Shown: positions 54,463-64,000 of the stretch, one piece after another
Numbering within the stretch: position 1 is the first letter of the stretch
Layout of the letters: each line of letters begins with the position of its first letter
Assembly (NCBI RefSeq): GCF_006517175.1
Contig: NZ_CP041186.1
Coordinates: 7,743,501-7,807,500, forward strand
DNA: 64,000 bases
Reading direction: 5' to 3'
Source: Persicimonas caeni
Lineage (GTDB): Bacteria > Myxococcota_A > Bradymonadia > Bradymonadales > Bradymonadaceae
Translations under genes and position numbers: made by a program
Notes under the pieces: model-generated
Databases searched by the model: none
The model's input: only the letters and a program-made list of their open reading frames with translations
Told to the model about the DNA's origin: nothing

Positions 54463-56028
54463 TTATTGAGCCGGATGCACGTACAGGCGAGTCACGTTCT
54501 TGAGCACGTAGTCGTGTCCGCCCACCCAGGCGTGCTCTTCGCCGTTGCGCAGCACGGTCCACAGGTCCATCGTCTCGGGCGCAAGGCGACCCTCGGCGAC
54601 GCCGGGGTTGGTGGCCAGAAAGGCGATTTCATTGGCCTCCGGCGAGACGCGCGCCGACTTGATGTACGGCACGCACTGCGCGTCGTCGGGCTCCATGGCG
54701 TCGTTGTCCCAGCACAGACCCGGGTCGTAGCCGGTGTCGGGGTTGCCCCACACGACGTCGTACTCGCCCGAGGCGGGGTCGAACTTGAGGATGTCGCTGT
54801 CGCCGGCGTCGCCACTGCTGCAGTCGCGGGTGCCCACGGCGTACAGGTTGCCGCCGTTGTCGAAGGTGAGCGGGCCGCGAATCCGGGTGTAGTGGTAGTC
54901 TTCGTTGCCCTCGGTCAGCTCACAGCCTGTTTGGTTGGCCTGCGTCAGGTCGGCGGGTAGGCCGACGACCACGCGCTTGGGGATGCAGCGCGCCGTGGTG
55001 GTGTCCGCGCCCGGCTGATAACACTCGTGGATGTCACCGCAGGTGCCCGGGCCGCCGCAAGCGCCGCCCAGATCCCCCAGGTTCTCGAGGTCGACGAAGT
55101 GCACCGTCACCTCGTAGGCAGTGCAGCGTCCCTGGTGACCGCAGCGCTGGCCTGGGCCGGAGCAATCGGCCGCGGTCTCGCACTCGCCGTAGTCGTTGGG
55201 CGCCTCGGTCACAAACGCGGCGATTTTGCCGTCGCGCGAGAAGCCCACCGGCATCGACTCGCCGAAGTAACTACCGCTGGTCTGCTGGTAGTTCTCGGCG
55301 TTGACCGTAAAGGCGGTGTCTGTGATGGGGCCTCCCAGCGAACCGAAGCGAAGGTCCATCGTCTGAAGGCTCGGGGCGAAGATCATCCCCTGGTTGGTCG
55401 ACGGGTCGATATGCCACCCGCCCACGGTGGCGTTGGTGTTGCCTAGCGAGCCGATCTCGGTCTCGTCCCCGCCGTCGACGGAGACGTAGTACGCGGTGAC
55501 CGGGCCACTCGACCCGCGTCGGTAGGACACCGTGTTTCCGTTCACCGAAGGCTTGCTCACGCCTTCGGCAATCAGTCGACCGTCGTCTTGAACCTTCAGG
55601 TCGCTGACCGAGGCGGCATAGACATCGACGGTGCCGTCAGCGTTTGCGTTATTCTCGGCCCACACGAAGCTGGACATGTCCTCGGTCAACCAGCACGGCT
55701 GAGCACAGTCGTGGCCTTCGGGGCTGACCTGAGTGTGGGTCTGATCGGCGGTCGAATACACATGCAGGCTCGTCTCGCCGGCGCCGGTCTTATCCTGGAT
55801 CAGATAGGAGATATAGTAGTCCTCGGGCTCGGGCGTGGTGTTGTTGCTCGAGGTTCCGTCACCCTCGGGCACGTCACCTGCGTCGGGGTTGACGCTGGCG
55901 TCCTGCTCGGTCTCCCCTCCTCCATCGTCCGAGCAACCCGTCACTACCAGCGGGCTGAGCGTGAGCGCGGCGGCGGCGCCGGCTCGGAGCAGCCACGCAT
56001 TGCATCGTTTCATTGCATCGTTAGACAT
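54463..56028 (-). CDS. Lipoprotein, propeller-like, Cys-containing
   Basis: 521 residues. The signal peptide is preceded by a basic stretch (MKRCNAWLLRAG) and ends in LVVTGC, a lipobox. An Asp/Gly/Asn-rich linker follows. The body has repeated beta-strand blades with DGTVDVYAASVSDLKV, FSRDGKIAAFVTEAPNDYG and LTFDNGGNLYAVGTRDC, typical of WD40/TolB-like propellers. A Cys cluster (CETAADCSGPGQRCGHQGRC) sits in the middle and suggests a small disulfide module. Function unknown; envelope-anchored. Confidence 0.75.
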   Translation of the reverse strand: MSNDAMKRCNAWLLRAGAAAALTLSPLVVTGCSDDGGGETEQDASVNPDAGDVPEGDGTSSNNTTPEPEDYYISYLIQDKTGAGETSLHVYSTADQTHTQVSPEGHDCAQPCWLTEDMSSFVWAENNANADGTVDVYAASVSDLKVQDDGRLIAEGVSKPSVNGNTVSYRRGSSGPVTAYYVSVDGGDETEIGSLGNTNATVGGWHIDPSTNQGMIFAPSLQTMDLRFGSLGGPITDTAFTVNAENYQQTSGSYFGESMPVGFSRDGKIAAFVTEAPNDYGECETAADCSGPGQRCGHQGRCTAYEVTVHFVDLENLGDLGGACGGPGTCGDIHECYQPGADTTTARCIPKRVVVGLPADLTQANQTGCELTEGNEDYHYTRIRGPLTFDNGGNLYAVGTRDCSSGDAGDSDILKFDPASGEYDVVWGNPDTGYDPGLCWDNDAMEPDDAQCVPYIKSARVSPEANEIAFLATNPGVAEGRLAPETMDLWTVLRNGEEHAWVGGHDYVLKNVTRLYVHPAQ

Positions 56029-56145
56029 ACGGCGTTCCTGTTGGAGAATCTCTTAAATACGCGTCCGACTATAGAAATCTGAGCGAGGTGAATCAAGAAG
56101 TTACACTGCTTTTGCCTCGCCGCCATTTACTTTTACGCACCTTTT

Positions 56146-56550
56146 TTACTCTGCTTTGGCCTGTTGCCAGAGCGCTTCCATCTCGTCGAGCTCGAGGTCT
56201 TCGAGGCGACGGCCCTGCCGGTCGACCTCGGCCTCGATATAAGCGAAGCGCCGTCGAAACTTGCCGTTGGTGCGCTGCATCGCCTCCTCGGCGTCGATGC
56301 CGAGCTTGCGGGCCACGTTGACCACCGCAAAGAGGATATCTCCGAGCTCACCCATGAGCTCGACCTCGTCCGCGGCCTCCCCGGCGAGCAACTCCTCGAG
56401 CTCGGCGACCTCTTCATGCACCTTTTCGAGCGCCTGGGCGGCGTCGGGCCAATCGAAGCCGACCTCGGCGGCCACCTCTCCGAGCCGTTGCCCTTGTTCG
56501 AGGGCCGTGTAATCTGGAAGAATATCGTCTAGTATCGATGACTTAGGCAT
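56146..56550 (-). CDS. MazG-like nucleoside triphosphate pyrophosphohydrolase, short form
   Basis: 134 residues. It hydrolyses NTPs or dNTPs to NMP and pyrophosphate. The MazG motifs are present once: EKVHEEVAELEEL and, 20 residues later, GELGDILFAVVNVARKLG with the metal-binding E-x-x-D pattern. The typical ending RTNGKFRRRFAYIE is also there. The classical MazG has two such domains (about 260 residues); this one corresponds to the C-terminal half. Divergent from the gene at 56723. Probably house-cleaning, not toxin-antitoxin, since no relE/mazF is near. Confidence 0.88.
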   Translation of the reverse strand: MPKSSILDDILPDYTALEQGQRLGEVAAEVGFDWPDAAQALEKVHEEVAELEELLAGEAADEVELMGELGDILFAVVNVARKLGIDAEEAMQRTNGKFRRRFAYIEAEVDRQGRRLEDLELDEMEALWQQAKAE

Positions 56551-56722
56551 GTCGTTGGAGCGGCCTTTCGATGTGTCGGATCCACGGCTTTTTGCACGGT
56601 TTTATCAGTGAATTGGCTTGAACGCAGCGGATTGGGCGGGTTAGGATGCGCATGAAAGCGCAAACGTTCGACCGGTTCGTTCGCGACAAGCCTGCAGCAT
56701 CAGTACTAGACAGACGTTCCCT

Positions 56723-58774
56723 ATGAATCAACGTCAGACTTCCGAGGGCGGTGCCCCTGCGGTGGCGGAGCGTATCGGTTGCGGACTGGCCGCAATTCTG
56801 TTCGTTTTGGCCGTCTTGCTCCCGAGTGCCAGCTTCGCTCAAGACCTCGATCCGGAGATGGAAGAGGCGTTGGCGAACATGGACGCGGACACCACCGTCT
56901 ACGAAAAAACGCCGGTGCCGGCTTCCAGCGTCGACAAGGTCAACCTCGACGTGCATTGGAGGCTGTGGAAGCGCGTCTTCTCCAGCGGCAAGCTGGGCAT
57001 CGAAGAGCTCGAAGCGTTGATGAACGACGCGGTGAGCATCGGCTATCGCAACCTTCCCGACTACGCCACGGCCGTCTATAGCATGACGGCGAGCAAGGTG
57101 GCGAGCGGGGAGCTCGAGGTGCGCGACGCCTCGAAGCTCTATGAGATGGCGCGCAAGCTGGCTCCCGACATCCCCTACCCGGAACTCGCCTACAGCGCGC
57201 ACCTCGCGCGCAACAACCTGGGGCGCATGCCCGCAATCGTCGGCAGCTACCATCGCGGAGTTCGCAAAGGCTTTATTTGGCTCGACTCCAGGATGGCCTG
57301 GGAGCTGAAGATCATCGCTTTCGCCTTGCTGGCGGCCATGGTCGCCCTGCTCTCCTTTTTGCTCGCCCAGTTGTTACGCTACTTCGGCATCGTCGCCTAC
57401 GATTGCGCCAGATTCTTGCCCAAGGGCTTTTCGAGCAACCAGACAGTCATCTTGATCGTCGCGTTGGTCGTGGTGCCCGGTCTGTTGATGCGCTCGCCGC
57501 TCGTCTCGATGCTCATCTTGTTGGCCATCTTGTCGTTGGTGCAGCGCATCAACGAGCGCATCGTGACGGTGCTCCTCTTTGGCGCTCTGATCGCGCTGCC
57601 TGCGATCGACGCGCGCATGTCCGAGCAATTGACGTGGCCGGAGAGCGCGAGCCAGTCGTTGATGCACGCCCAATATCTGCATTGTGACGCGCCGTGTGCC
57701 GCCGATGTCGAGGATAAGTGGCTCGAGGCGAGCGACGACCCGGTGCTGACCTACACGCTCGCCCTGACCCACTATCGGCAGGGCTCGGAGAAGCAACTGG
57801 AGAACGTCATCGAGTTGCTCGAGGACCAGGAGAGCTGGCCGGCGCCGATGCAGGGCGCCGTCGAGAACCTCTGGGGGGCCACGCTGATCGCTCAGGCCAA
57901 GCCCGACGAAGGCATCGAGCACCTCGAGAAGGCCAAGAAGCTCGACCTGACGAGCCCCGCGGCGCCTTTCAACTTGATGCGCGCCTATCAGATGAAGAAT
58001 GACGGTTCGGCCGCCTCGGCCGCGCTCGACGAGGCCATCTCGGTCAATCTGGACTCGGTGCGCACTCACCTCGAGCTCGAGCGGCGCGACGTCAACAGCT
58101 TCTTGCTCGTCGAGCCGCTGGCTGCCGAGTTGTTCGTCCAGCGCCATCGTGAGCGCGCCTCCGAGCAGGTCTCGCTGGTCTCGCCGGTTTGGGCCGCCCT
58201 TGCCGGCCCGAAGCTTCCGCTCGACCGCGCCCCCTTGCTCGGCATCATCGGTGTACTGATCGCCCTGGCCTCGCTGCCCCTGTACTTGTCTGGCCGCGCC
58301 AGCAGCCCCTGCCCCAAATGCGGACTGGCGCGCGACCCTGAGGACGCGCCCAAGACGGGCAACCACCGCTACTGCCTGCCCTGCTATCACACGTTTGTGT
58401 CGGGGGCGTCCCTCGCCTACGAAGCCCGCGTTCATAATGAGCGCGTGCTCGGGCGTCGTGAGCGCTTCCAGGACGTGATGCGCCGCGTCTTGTCGGTGGT
58501 GGTGCCCGGCACCGGTCACAGCCAAGCCGGCCACGGGCTCGGTGGCTTTGTGATCACGTTGCTCACGGCGTTCGGGGTCTTCGTGTTGCTCCGACCGATG
58601 GGCATCTGGCGACCTCCCTACGAATTGTTCAGCGAAAACTGGGCCGCTCAGCAGTCAATCGCTTGGCTGCTAGTCTCCATCGGCGCGTTCTTCGCGCTGA
58701 CGGCGGCACTGCGGGGCGTGAGCCCCACCGAGACCACGAATCGTACCAGCAACAAGCGAGGCATCGATGAGTGA
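56723..58774 (+). CDS. Multi-helix membrane protein with TPR-like region and zinc ribbon
   Basis: 683 residues. Signal peptide (FVLAVLLPSASFAQ), then a soluble helical part (about 40-180), two closely spaced groups of transmembrane helices (about 200-290, for example IIAFALLAAMVALLSFLLAQL), a TPR-like soluble region (about 330-480, LEKAKKLDLTSPAAPFNLM), one more helix, a zinc-ribbon-like block CPKCGLARD...RYCLPCYH (about 532-555) and two final helices. Overlaps the next gene by 8 bp (ATGAGTGA). No named family; perhaps an envelope assembly protein. Confidence 0.7.
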   Translation: MNQRQTSEGGAPAVAERIGCGLAAILFVLAVLLPSASFAQDLDPEMEEALANMDADTTVYEKTPVPASSVDKVNLDVHWRLWKRVFSSGKLGIEELEALMNDAVSIGYRNLPDYATAVYSMTASKVASGELEVRDASKLYEMARKLAPDIPYPELAYSAHLARNNLGRMPAIVGSYHRGVRKGFIWLDSRMAWELKIIAFALLAAMVALLSFLLAQLLRYFGIVAYDCARFLPKGFSSNQTVILIVALVVVPGLLMRSPLVSMLILLAILSLVQRINERIVTVLLFGALIALPAIDARMSEQLTWPESASQSLMHAQYLHCDAPCAADVEDKWLEASDDPVLTYTLALTHYRQGSEKQLENVIELLEDQESWPAPMQGAVENLWGATLIAQAKPDEGIEHLEKAKKLDLTSPAAPFNLMRAYQMKNDGSAASAALDEAISVNLDSVRTHLELERRDVNSFLLVEPLAAELFVQRHRERASEQVSLVSPVWAALAGPKLPLDRAPLLGIIGVLIALASLPLYLSGRASSPCPKCGLARDPEDAPKTGNHRYCLPCYHTFVSGASLAYEARVHNERVLGRRERFQDVMRRVLSVVVPGTGHSQAGHGLGGFVITLLTAFGVFVLLRPMGIWRPPYELFSENWAAQQSIAWLLVSIGAFFALTAALRGVSPTETTNRTSNKRGIDE

Positions 58775-59189
58775 GCAACCACCACGTCGACCCGAGGGTC
58801 GAGCCGGAGGCGAAGCCGGCGCCAAGCAAAGCAGCGGCTTCGGAGCAGTGGTCTTGCACCACACGGTCACCGCGTTGATGCTCGCCTTGATTCTGGCGCT
58901 GGGCGTCTGGGCCTACCTGACCTTTCGGAAGACCAGCTTCTTCGAGGCCCCCGACGACGAGGCCAACACGAGGGTCGAGGCGCACGCATTGCAGGCGCAG
59001 CTGCAGCGTATCCGCTTTGGCTTGGGTGTTTACTTTCGCTTCGACGGGCGCTATCCCGCAGCGCTGGAAGAGTTGGTCGAGCGCGGATTGTTGCTCCCGT
59101 CCGATTTGTACTATCCTTCGGGAACGGCACGATACGACTACCAGCGCACCGCGAGCGGCTATACGCTCGAGCTGGCGTCATCACAGTAG
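58767..59189 (+). CDS. Small membrane-anchored protein with pseudopilin-like C-domain
   Basis: 140 residues: disordered N-terminus (30 residues), one transmembrane helix (TVTALMLALILALGVWAYL), then LQAQLQRIRFGLGVYFRFDG and RYPAALEELVERGLL...DLYYPSGTARYDYQR. The second half has the look of type II secretion/pseudopilin GspG C-domains (Tyr-Pro turn, short beta meander), but the usual N-terminal prepilin motif is absent. Translationally coupled to the membrane protein gene upstream. Function unknown. Confidence 0.65.
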   Translation: MSEQPPRRPEGRAGGEAGAKQSSGFGAVVLHHTVTALMLALILALGVWAYLTFRKTSFFEAPDDEANTRVEAHALQAQLQRIRFGLGVYFRFDGRYPAALEELVERGLLLPSDLYYPSGTARYDYQRTASGYTLELASSQ

Positions 59190-59278
59190 CTCGCCCGACC
59201 CTTCCTCCGCTCGAGCGCGTGGAGTGCACGGGCCGAGGTACATGAAGTAATCAGAGCACCCTATCGAGGATAGACACT

Positions 59279-60238
<960 letters not shown>

Positions 60239-60480
60239 GCCCTGTAGGGGCTGAGGACGAAATGTCGTCCCTGGCCCTTTTGTTCTTTTGGGAGCGGGTA
60301 AGTTGCCGCTTGGCACGAAGTGAACTCGCCAGCAATGGTATATTCCCGCTATAGTAACCCCACCGACGAGGCAGCCGAACCCTCGGTGGAGGCCGGTCGA
60401 CGCACGACCGGCTGGGCCACAGGTCCTTGGCCATGCCAATGAGCCCGTGGCATTCGGTACTCTGAGCACGGACGTTCTCT

Positions 60481-63201
60481 ATGCCAAAAAGCACGCAGTC
60501 ATCGAAGAGCGTGTTTTCGCCGTCCAGCGGAACGAAGGGGACGCGGCTGGAGAGGTTGTTGCGCCACCCGCTGGTCCAATTCGTGGCCTTCGGCGTCTTC
60601 GTCGCCGCCCTCGTCGCGATTGTCACCGCAAGCTTCGACGTGAGCGGCCCGTCCGTTCAGGAGAAGTCCATCGGCGAGGTCGCCCCGAGCGATATCAAGG
60701 CGACGCGCGACTTCACTTACACCGAGCCCGACGTCGCTGCGACCAACGCGCTGCGCGAGCGGGTCGCCAAATCTGTCCCTCCGGTCTTCGACTGGCAGGA
60801 GGGCATGGCCGACCAGGTGCGTGAGCGCATCGACAAGGCGTTTGCCTCGATGCGCACTGCCCTCGCCGAGCGCGCCCAGGTCCACTTGCAGGCCAACCGG
60901 CCGCAGGTCTACGAACGCATCGACAAGGAAACCTCGGGCACCGATGCCGTCTCCGCCTGGCTCGAGCCGATGTCTCAGGAGCGTCTGATCTCGTGGTCCC
61001 ACGAGTTGCGGGCCGAGAAGTTCGACCCCTACCTCGACACCGAACTTTCAGAGGCGAGCTTCGAGACGTTCGCACGCGAAGGCTTCTCGGAGCGCACGGA
61101 GAACGCGCTCGAGAACGTCGTGGGCCGTGTGTTGTCGAATATGATCGTGCCCGACATGGGCCTGATTGACGAGCAGCAAGACCGCGGCATCTACCTGCGA
61201 CGTCTGCGCGGCGACAAACTCCTCATCGAGTACCATATCACCGACGTCCACGAGCGCTTTGTGCCGATGGCGCGTACGGACAACCTCGTCCAGCGCGCCG
61301 TCGACCAGGTGCTGTCACCGGAGCGAAATCGGCAGTTTCGTCGAGCCATTCTCTCGGCGGCCTCTGCGCTCGTTCGACCCAATACTACCTACAACGAGTC
61401 GAAGACCGTCGAGAAGCGCGATGCCGCGCGCGAGGCAGTCTCCGACGTGGTCATTCGCGAGGAGTTTCGCAAGGGCCAGATCGTCGTCGAGAAAGGCCAC
61501 ATCATCACCGAGCGTCACTATCGCATCATCGATAAGATGCTCGAGGAAGACACCTACATCAACCGCACCCAGATCATCGCCGGCATCACGCTGCTGGTGT
61601 TGCTTCTGGTGGTGACTTTCTATGTGTTCGGGCGCAAGAACGTGCGCCATTTCCGGCCGACCACCAAGGATATCGTCTTTATGGCGACGAGCTTGGTGCT
61701 GATGCTCTCGTTGACGTGGCTGTTGAGTTTGTTGTTCCACGCGGTCGCCGAGCAATCCGATTGGGGACCGGCCTCCACGTGGTACTTCTTGGTGCCGGTC
61801 GCCGCCGGCGGCATGCTCATCCGGCTGGTCTTGAACAACGAGCACGCCATCGTCTTTACTATCGTCTTCGCCGCGCTGGTGGGACTGGTCACCGGTAGCT
61901 CGCTCTACATGATGACTTATACCCTGGTGGGCGCGCTCGTCGGTATCGGCGCCGTCCAGCAGGTCAAACACCGCATGGCCCTGATGTGGTCGGGACTCGC
62001 CGTCGGTGCGGTCAACGTGGCCGCTGTCGTCGCCTTTATTTTGCTCGACGGTGAGCTCTTCCAGATCGAGACGCTGCGAACGGCCTTCTTCGCCTTTGCG
62101 AGTGGCGTCACGAGCGGTTTCTTCGTGTTGGCGGTGCTCCCTCTCTTCGAGACGGTGTTCGGCTACACCACCGACATCAAGCTCTTGGAGCTCGCCAACC
62201 TGAACCACCCGCTTTTGCGCGAGCTCATCATCCGAGCGCCCGGCTCATATCACCACAGCATGATGGTCGGCTCGCTAAGCGAGGCTGCGGCCGAATCCGT
62301 CGGTGCGAACCCCTTGCTCTGCCGTGTAGGCTCCTACTACCACGACATCGGCAAGGCGAAGAACCCGCAGTACTTTGCTGAAAACCAAAAGGTCGGCGAG
62401 AACCCGCACGACAAGCTCAAGCCCAACATGAGCGCGTTGATCATCAAGGCACACGTCAAAGACGGCCTCGAGATGGCGCGCCAGCACCGTCTGCCCAGGG
62501 AGATCCAAGACTTTATCGCCCAGCACCACGGCACGAGCCTGATCGCGTTCTTCTATCACAAAGCCAAACAGATGGAGGATCCCGATATCCCGGAGGTCGA
62601 CGAGAAGGACTACCGGTATCCCGGGCCCAAGCCCCAGAGCCGCGAGACGGCCATTTGCATGCTCGCTGACGGCATCGAAGCCGCCAGCCGTGCATTGCCG
62701 AACCCGTCGCCGGCGCGTCTCAAGGGCCTCGTGCAGAAGATGATCAACAAGGCGTTCACCGACGGTCAGCTCGATGAGTGTGATCTTACGCTCAAAGACC
62801 TGAACTCCATCGCCAAGGCGTTCACCCGGATCTTGACGGGCATCTATCACCACCGCCCGGAGTATCCCGAGCAAGCGCCACGTCGCCCGGCGCGTCCCGA
62901 GCCGCAAGAGCCCGCAGCCGAGGACACGCAGCGCACACCGCCGGCCCGAGGACGTCGTGGCTCCGGCGCTCAAAAGGCAGCCCCTGCCCCCGAGCCGCCC
63001 AAGGCGGAGACGTCGCTTGCAGACGTGAGCTCGGACGTGTGGGAGATTACGAAAGAAAAAGTCGAATCGATGCAAAAGGAAACCGATGCCGGTCGAAGTG
63101 GCGATTCAGGGAAAGGCGAGCGTGCACCCAAAGGTGCAGAGTCTGCATCAAATGATAGTGACGAAGGCCGCGAGTCACTTCCGCGCCTTGGGACTAACTG
63201 A
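60481..63201 (+). CDS. 7TM-HD phosphohydrolase (PgpH-like)
   Basis: 906 residues. An N-terminal transmembrane helix (LVQFVAFGVFVAALVAIVTA), a long extracytoplasmic domain (about 65-355), seven transmembrane helices (about 360-600), then an HD domain: YHHSMMVGSLSEAAAESVG, YYHDIGK, then FIAQHHGTSL. PgpH proteins with this layout degrade cyclic di-AMP in several bacteria; that substrate is inferred here. The last 140 residues are a Pro/Ala/Glu-rich tail that overlaps ybeY by 116 nt. The tail is not part of the conserved domain. Confidence 0.9.
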   Translation: MPKSTQSSKSVFSPSSGTKGTRLERLLRHPLVQFVAFGVFVAALVAIVTASFDVSGPSVQEKSIGEVAPSDIKATRDFTYTEPDVAATNALRERVAKSVPPVFDWQEGMADQVRERIDKAFASMRTALAERAQVHLQANRPQVYERIDKETSGTDAVSAWLEPMSQERLISWSHELRAEKFDPYLDTELSEASFETFAREGFSERTENALENVVGRVLSNMIVPDMGLIDEQQDRGIYLRRLRGDKLLIEYHITDVHERFVPMARTDNLVQRAVDQVLSPERNRQFRRAILSAASALVRPNTTYNESKTVEKRDAAREAVSDVVIREEFRKGQIVVEKGHIITERHYRIIDKMLEEDTYINRTQIIAGITLLVLLLVVTFYVFGRKNVRHFRPTTKDIVFMATSLVLMLSLTWLLSLLFHAVAEQSDWGPASTWYFLVPVAAGGMLIRLVLNNEHAIVFTIVFAALVGLVTGSSLYMMTYTLVGALVGIGAVQQVKHRMALMWSGLAVGAVNVAAVVAFILLDGELFQIETLRTAFFAFASGVTSGFFVLAVLPLFETVFGYTTDIKLLELANLNHPLLRELIIRAPGSYHHSMMVGSLSEAAAESVGANPLLCRVGSYYHDIGKAKNPQYFAENQKVGENPHDKLKPNMSALIIKAHVKDGLEMARQHRLPREIQDFIAQHHGTSLIAFFYHKAKQMEDPDIPEVDEKDYRYPGPKPQSRETAICMLADGIEAASRALPNPSPARLKGLVQKMINKAFTDGQLDECDLTLKDLNSIAKAFTRILTGIYHHRPEYPEQAPRRPARPEPQEPAAEDTQRTPPARGRRGSGAQKAAPAPEPPKAETSLADVSSDVWEITKEKVESMQKETDAGRSGDSGKGERAPKGAESASNDSDEGRESLPRLGTN

Positions 63202-63592
63202 TCCCGAACTGTCGGTTGTGCTGACCGACAACGCGCAGATCGAGCAACTCAATGCCCAGTGGCGCCACGAAGACAAACCGACAGACGTTCTGTCGTTCCC
63301 CCTTCACGAACCCGCTGAGCCTGGGCAACTCGAAGACGATGTCTTCGCCCTCGGCGACATTGTCATCAGCGTGGAGTACGCGGAAAAACTCGTCGAGACC
63401 CAAGACCACCATCAGCGTGTCGCGCAGGAACTGGGCGTGCCCGCCGAGGAGTTGTCTTGGGAACTGGCCGATGAGGTTCATTTTCTGCTGATCCATGGCC
63501 TGCTGCACTTGGTCGGTTACGACCACGCAACCGAGCAAGAAGAACGCCAGATGAAGGCGCAGGAGAAGAAGCTGTGGCAGGCAGCCCAATAA
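63086..63592 (+). CDS. ybeY: Endoribonuclease YbeY
   Basis: 168 residues from ATG 63086 (AAAGGA five bases upstream). Zinc-dependent RNase for 16S rRNA 3' maturation and ribosome quality control. Zinc motif HGLLHLVGYDH (about 137-147). The RHEDKPTDVLSFP block is characteristic. The 116-nt overlap with the 3' end of the pgpH-like gene is in a different frame; a full-length YbeY needs this start. Confidence 0.95.
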   Translation: MPVEVAIQGKASVHPKVQSLHQMIVTKAASHFRALGLTDPELSVVLTDNAQIEQLNAQWRHEDKPTDVLSFPLHEPAEPGQLEDDVFALGDIVISVEYAEKLVETQDHHQRVAQELGVPAEELSWELADEVHFLLIHGLLHLVGYDHATEQEERQMKAQEKKLWQAAQ

Positions 63593-63609
63593 GCTAAAGC
63601 GATACATTA

Positions 63610-64000
63610 ATGAAATTGAAGGTTCTTGTTTGGATGGTGCTGGCGTGTATCTGCCTGGGCACCGCCTGCCGTAGCCTGCCCGAGCCCCCTGAAGAGCGTG
63701 CCCTCTACATCGATTTGCGCCAAGTCGTCGAGACGCGCGAGCGTGGGGAGTGGATCCTCGACGAGAAAGAACTCGAGGAGGCGCGGCCCAAGGCAATGCT
63801 TTCAGTGTGTCGGGTCTCCCCGCAGACCGTCGAAGGTCTCGAGCGTTGGCTCGACGAGCAACTCTCGACCCGCGGAGGCACTCCGTCCAAGCAGCATGCA
63901 GAAGGTGCCGATCTCGGAGAACTCGACGAGGAGTTTACCCTCGAGCGCGTTCGAAGCTTGGCGAGCTACACGAACCAGTCACGCGATGAGTGTCCCTTCT
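63610..64000 (+). CDS. Lipoprotein, partial at window end
   Basis: At least 130 residues; the reading frame stays open to the window end. Signal peptide MKLKVLVWMVLACICLG and a lipobox LGTAC (Cys about 20). The mature part is acidic with charged helices (EERALYIDLRQVVETRERGE). No family recognised. It starts 17 bp after ybeY, so it may be in the same operon. Confidence 0.7.
   Translation, partial: MKLKVLVWMVLACICLGTACRSLPEPPEERALYIDLRQVVETRERGEWILDEKELEEARPKAMLSVCRVSPQTVEGLERWLDEQLSTRGGTPSKQHAEGADLGELDEEFTLERVRSLASYTNQSRDECPF

Noticed and set aside
56146..56550. Toxin-antitoxin module because of mazG-like gene
   Set aside because: No mazE/mazF or relBE-like gene next to it; MazG hydrolases of this type are housekeeping enzymes.

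Overview
The window is high-GC DNA (GTCGAC-rich, dense on both strands) from a free-living Gram-negative bacterium. The best match is the Bradymonadales/Myxococcota (former Deltaproteobacteria) group. Clues are the small ribbon-helix-helix protein of the TIGR04563 type, PilZ and degenerate-receiver/DUF4388 proteins, a kinase-like protein joined to GYF and AgmX-type domains, and many very large Cys/Asp-rich secreted lipoproteins with MopE-like D-x-D-C-x-G repeats. This placement rests on family content, not on a database search.

Layout. 60-7164 (all minus): tsaE, a small unknown, a pseudokinase fusion protein, a lipoprotein, a pseudo-receiver/DUF4388 protein and a HEAT-repeat lipoprotein. 7322-9373: nucleotide salvage (hpt, upp, tdk). 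9504-15225 (minus): dapF with two small genes, a PilZ protein, a long-chain acyl-CoA ligase and a Pro-rich membrane protein. 15609-22617 (plus): a 1252-residue PKD/CARDB/PPC lipoprotein, then a four-gene run of metallophosphoesterase, two DUF1444-like paralogues and a DUF1285-like protein. 22728-25946: a short outer-membrane-like protein, a duplicated-domain lipoprotein, icd and a small unknown. 26047-32396 (plus): a D-cysteine desulfhydrase-like enzyme, an LMW tyrosine phosphatase, yebC, ruvC-ruvA-ruvB, then a FolE-like and a thioredoxin-reductase-like gene that overlap. 32432-46772: three giant surface lipoproteins around accC, a stand-alone biotinyl carrier and tRNA-Glu.

46773-48262 has no convincing gene and is packed with structured repeats. 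Its most striking part is 47746-48050: eight short hairpins spaced every 41-42 bp, with covarying hairpins in the gaps between them. Next to it is a two-copy 132-bp GATC-dense repeat.

48263-64000: an unknown helical protein, murD and an unusual murC (minus), a CBM9-like lipoprotein, the TIGR04563-type regulator, a propeller-like lipoprotein, a short mazG, and a plus-strand run of a membrane/Zn-ribbon protein, a small anchored protein, phoH-like, a 7TM-HD (pgpH-like) gene, ybeY (116-nt overlap) and a lipoprotein cut by the window end.

Most genes are housekeeping or envelope genes in short operons. Intrinsic terminators are clear at most convergent junctions. No transposase, integrase, phage gene or CRISPR array was found.
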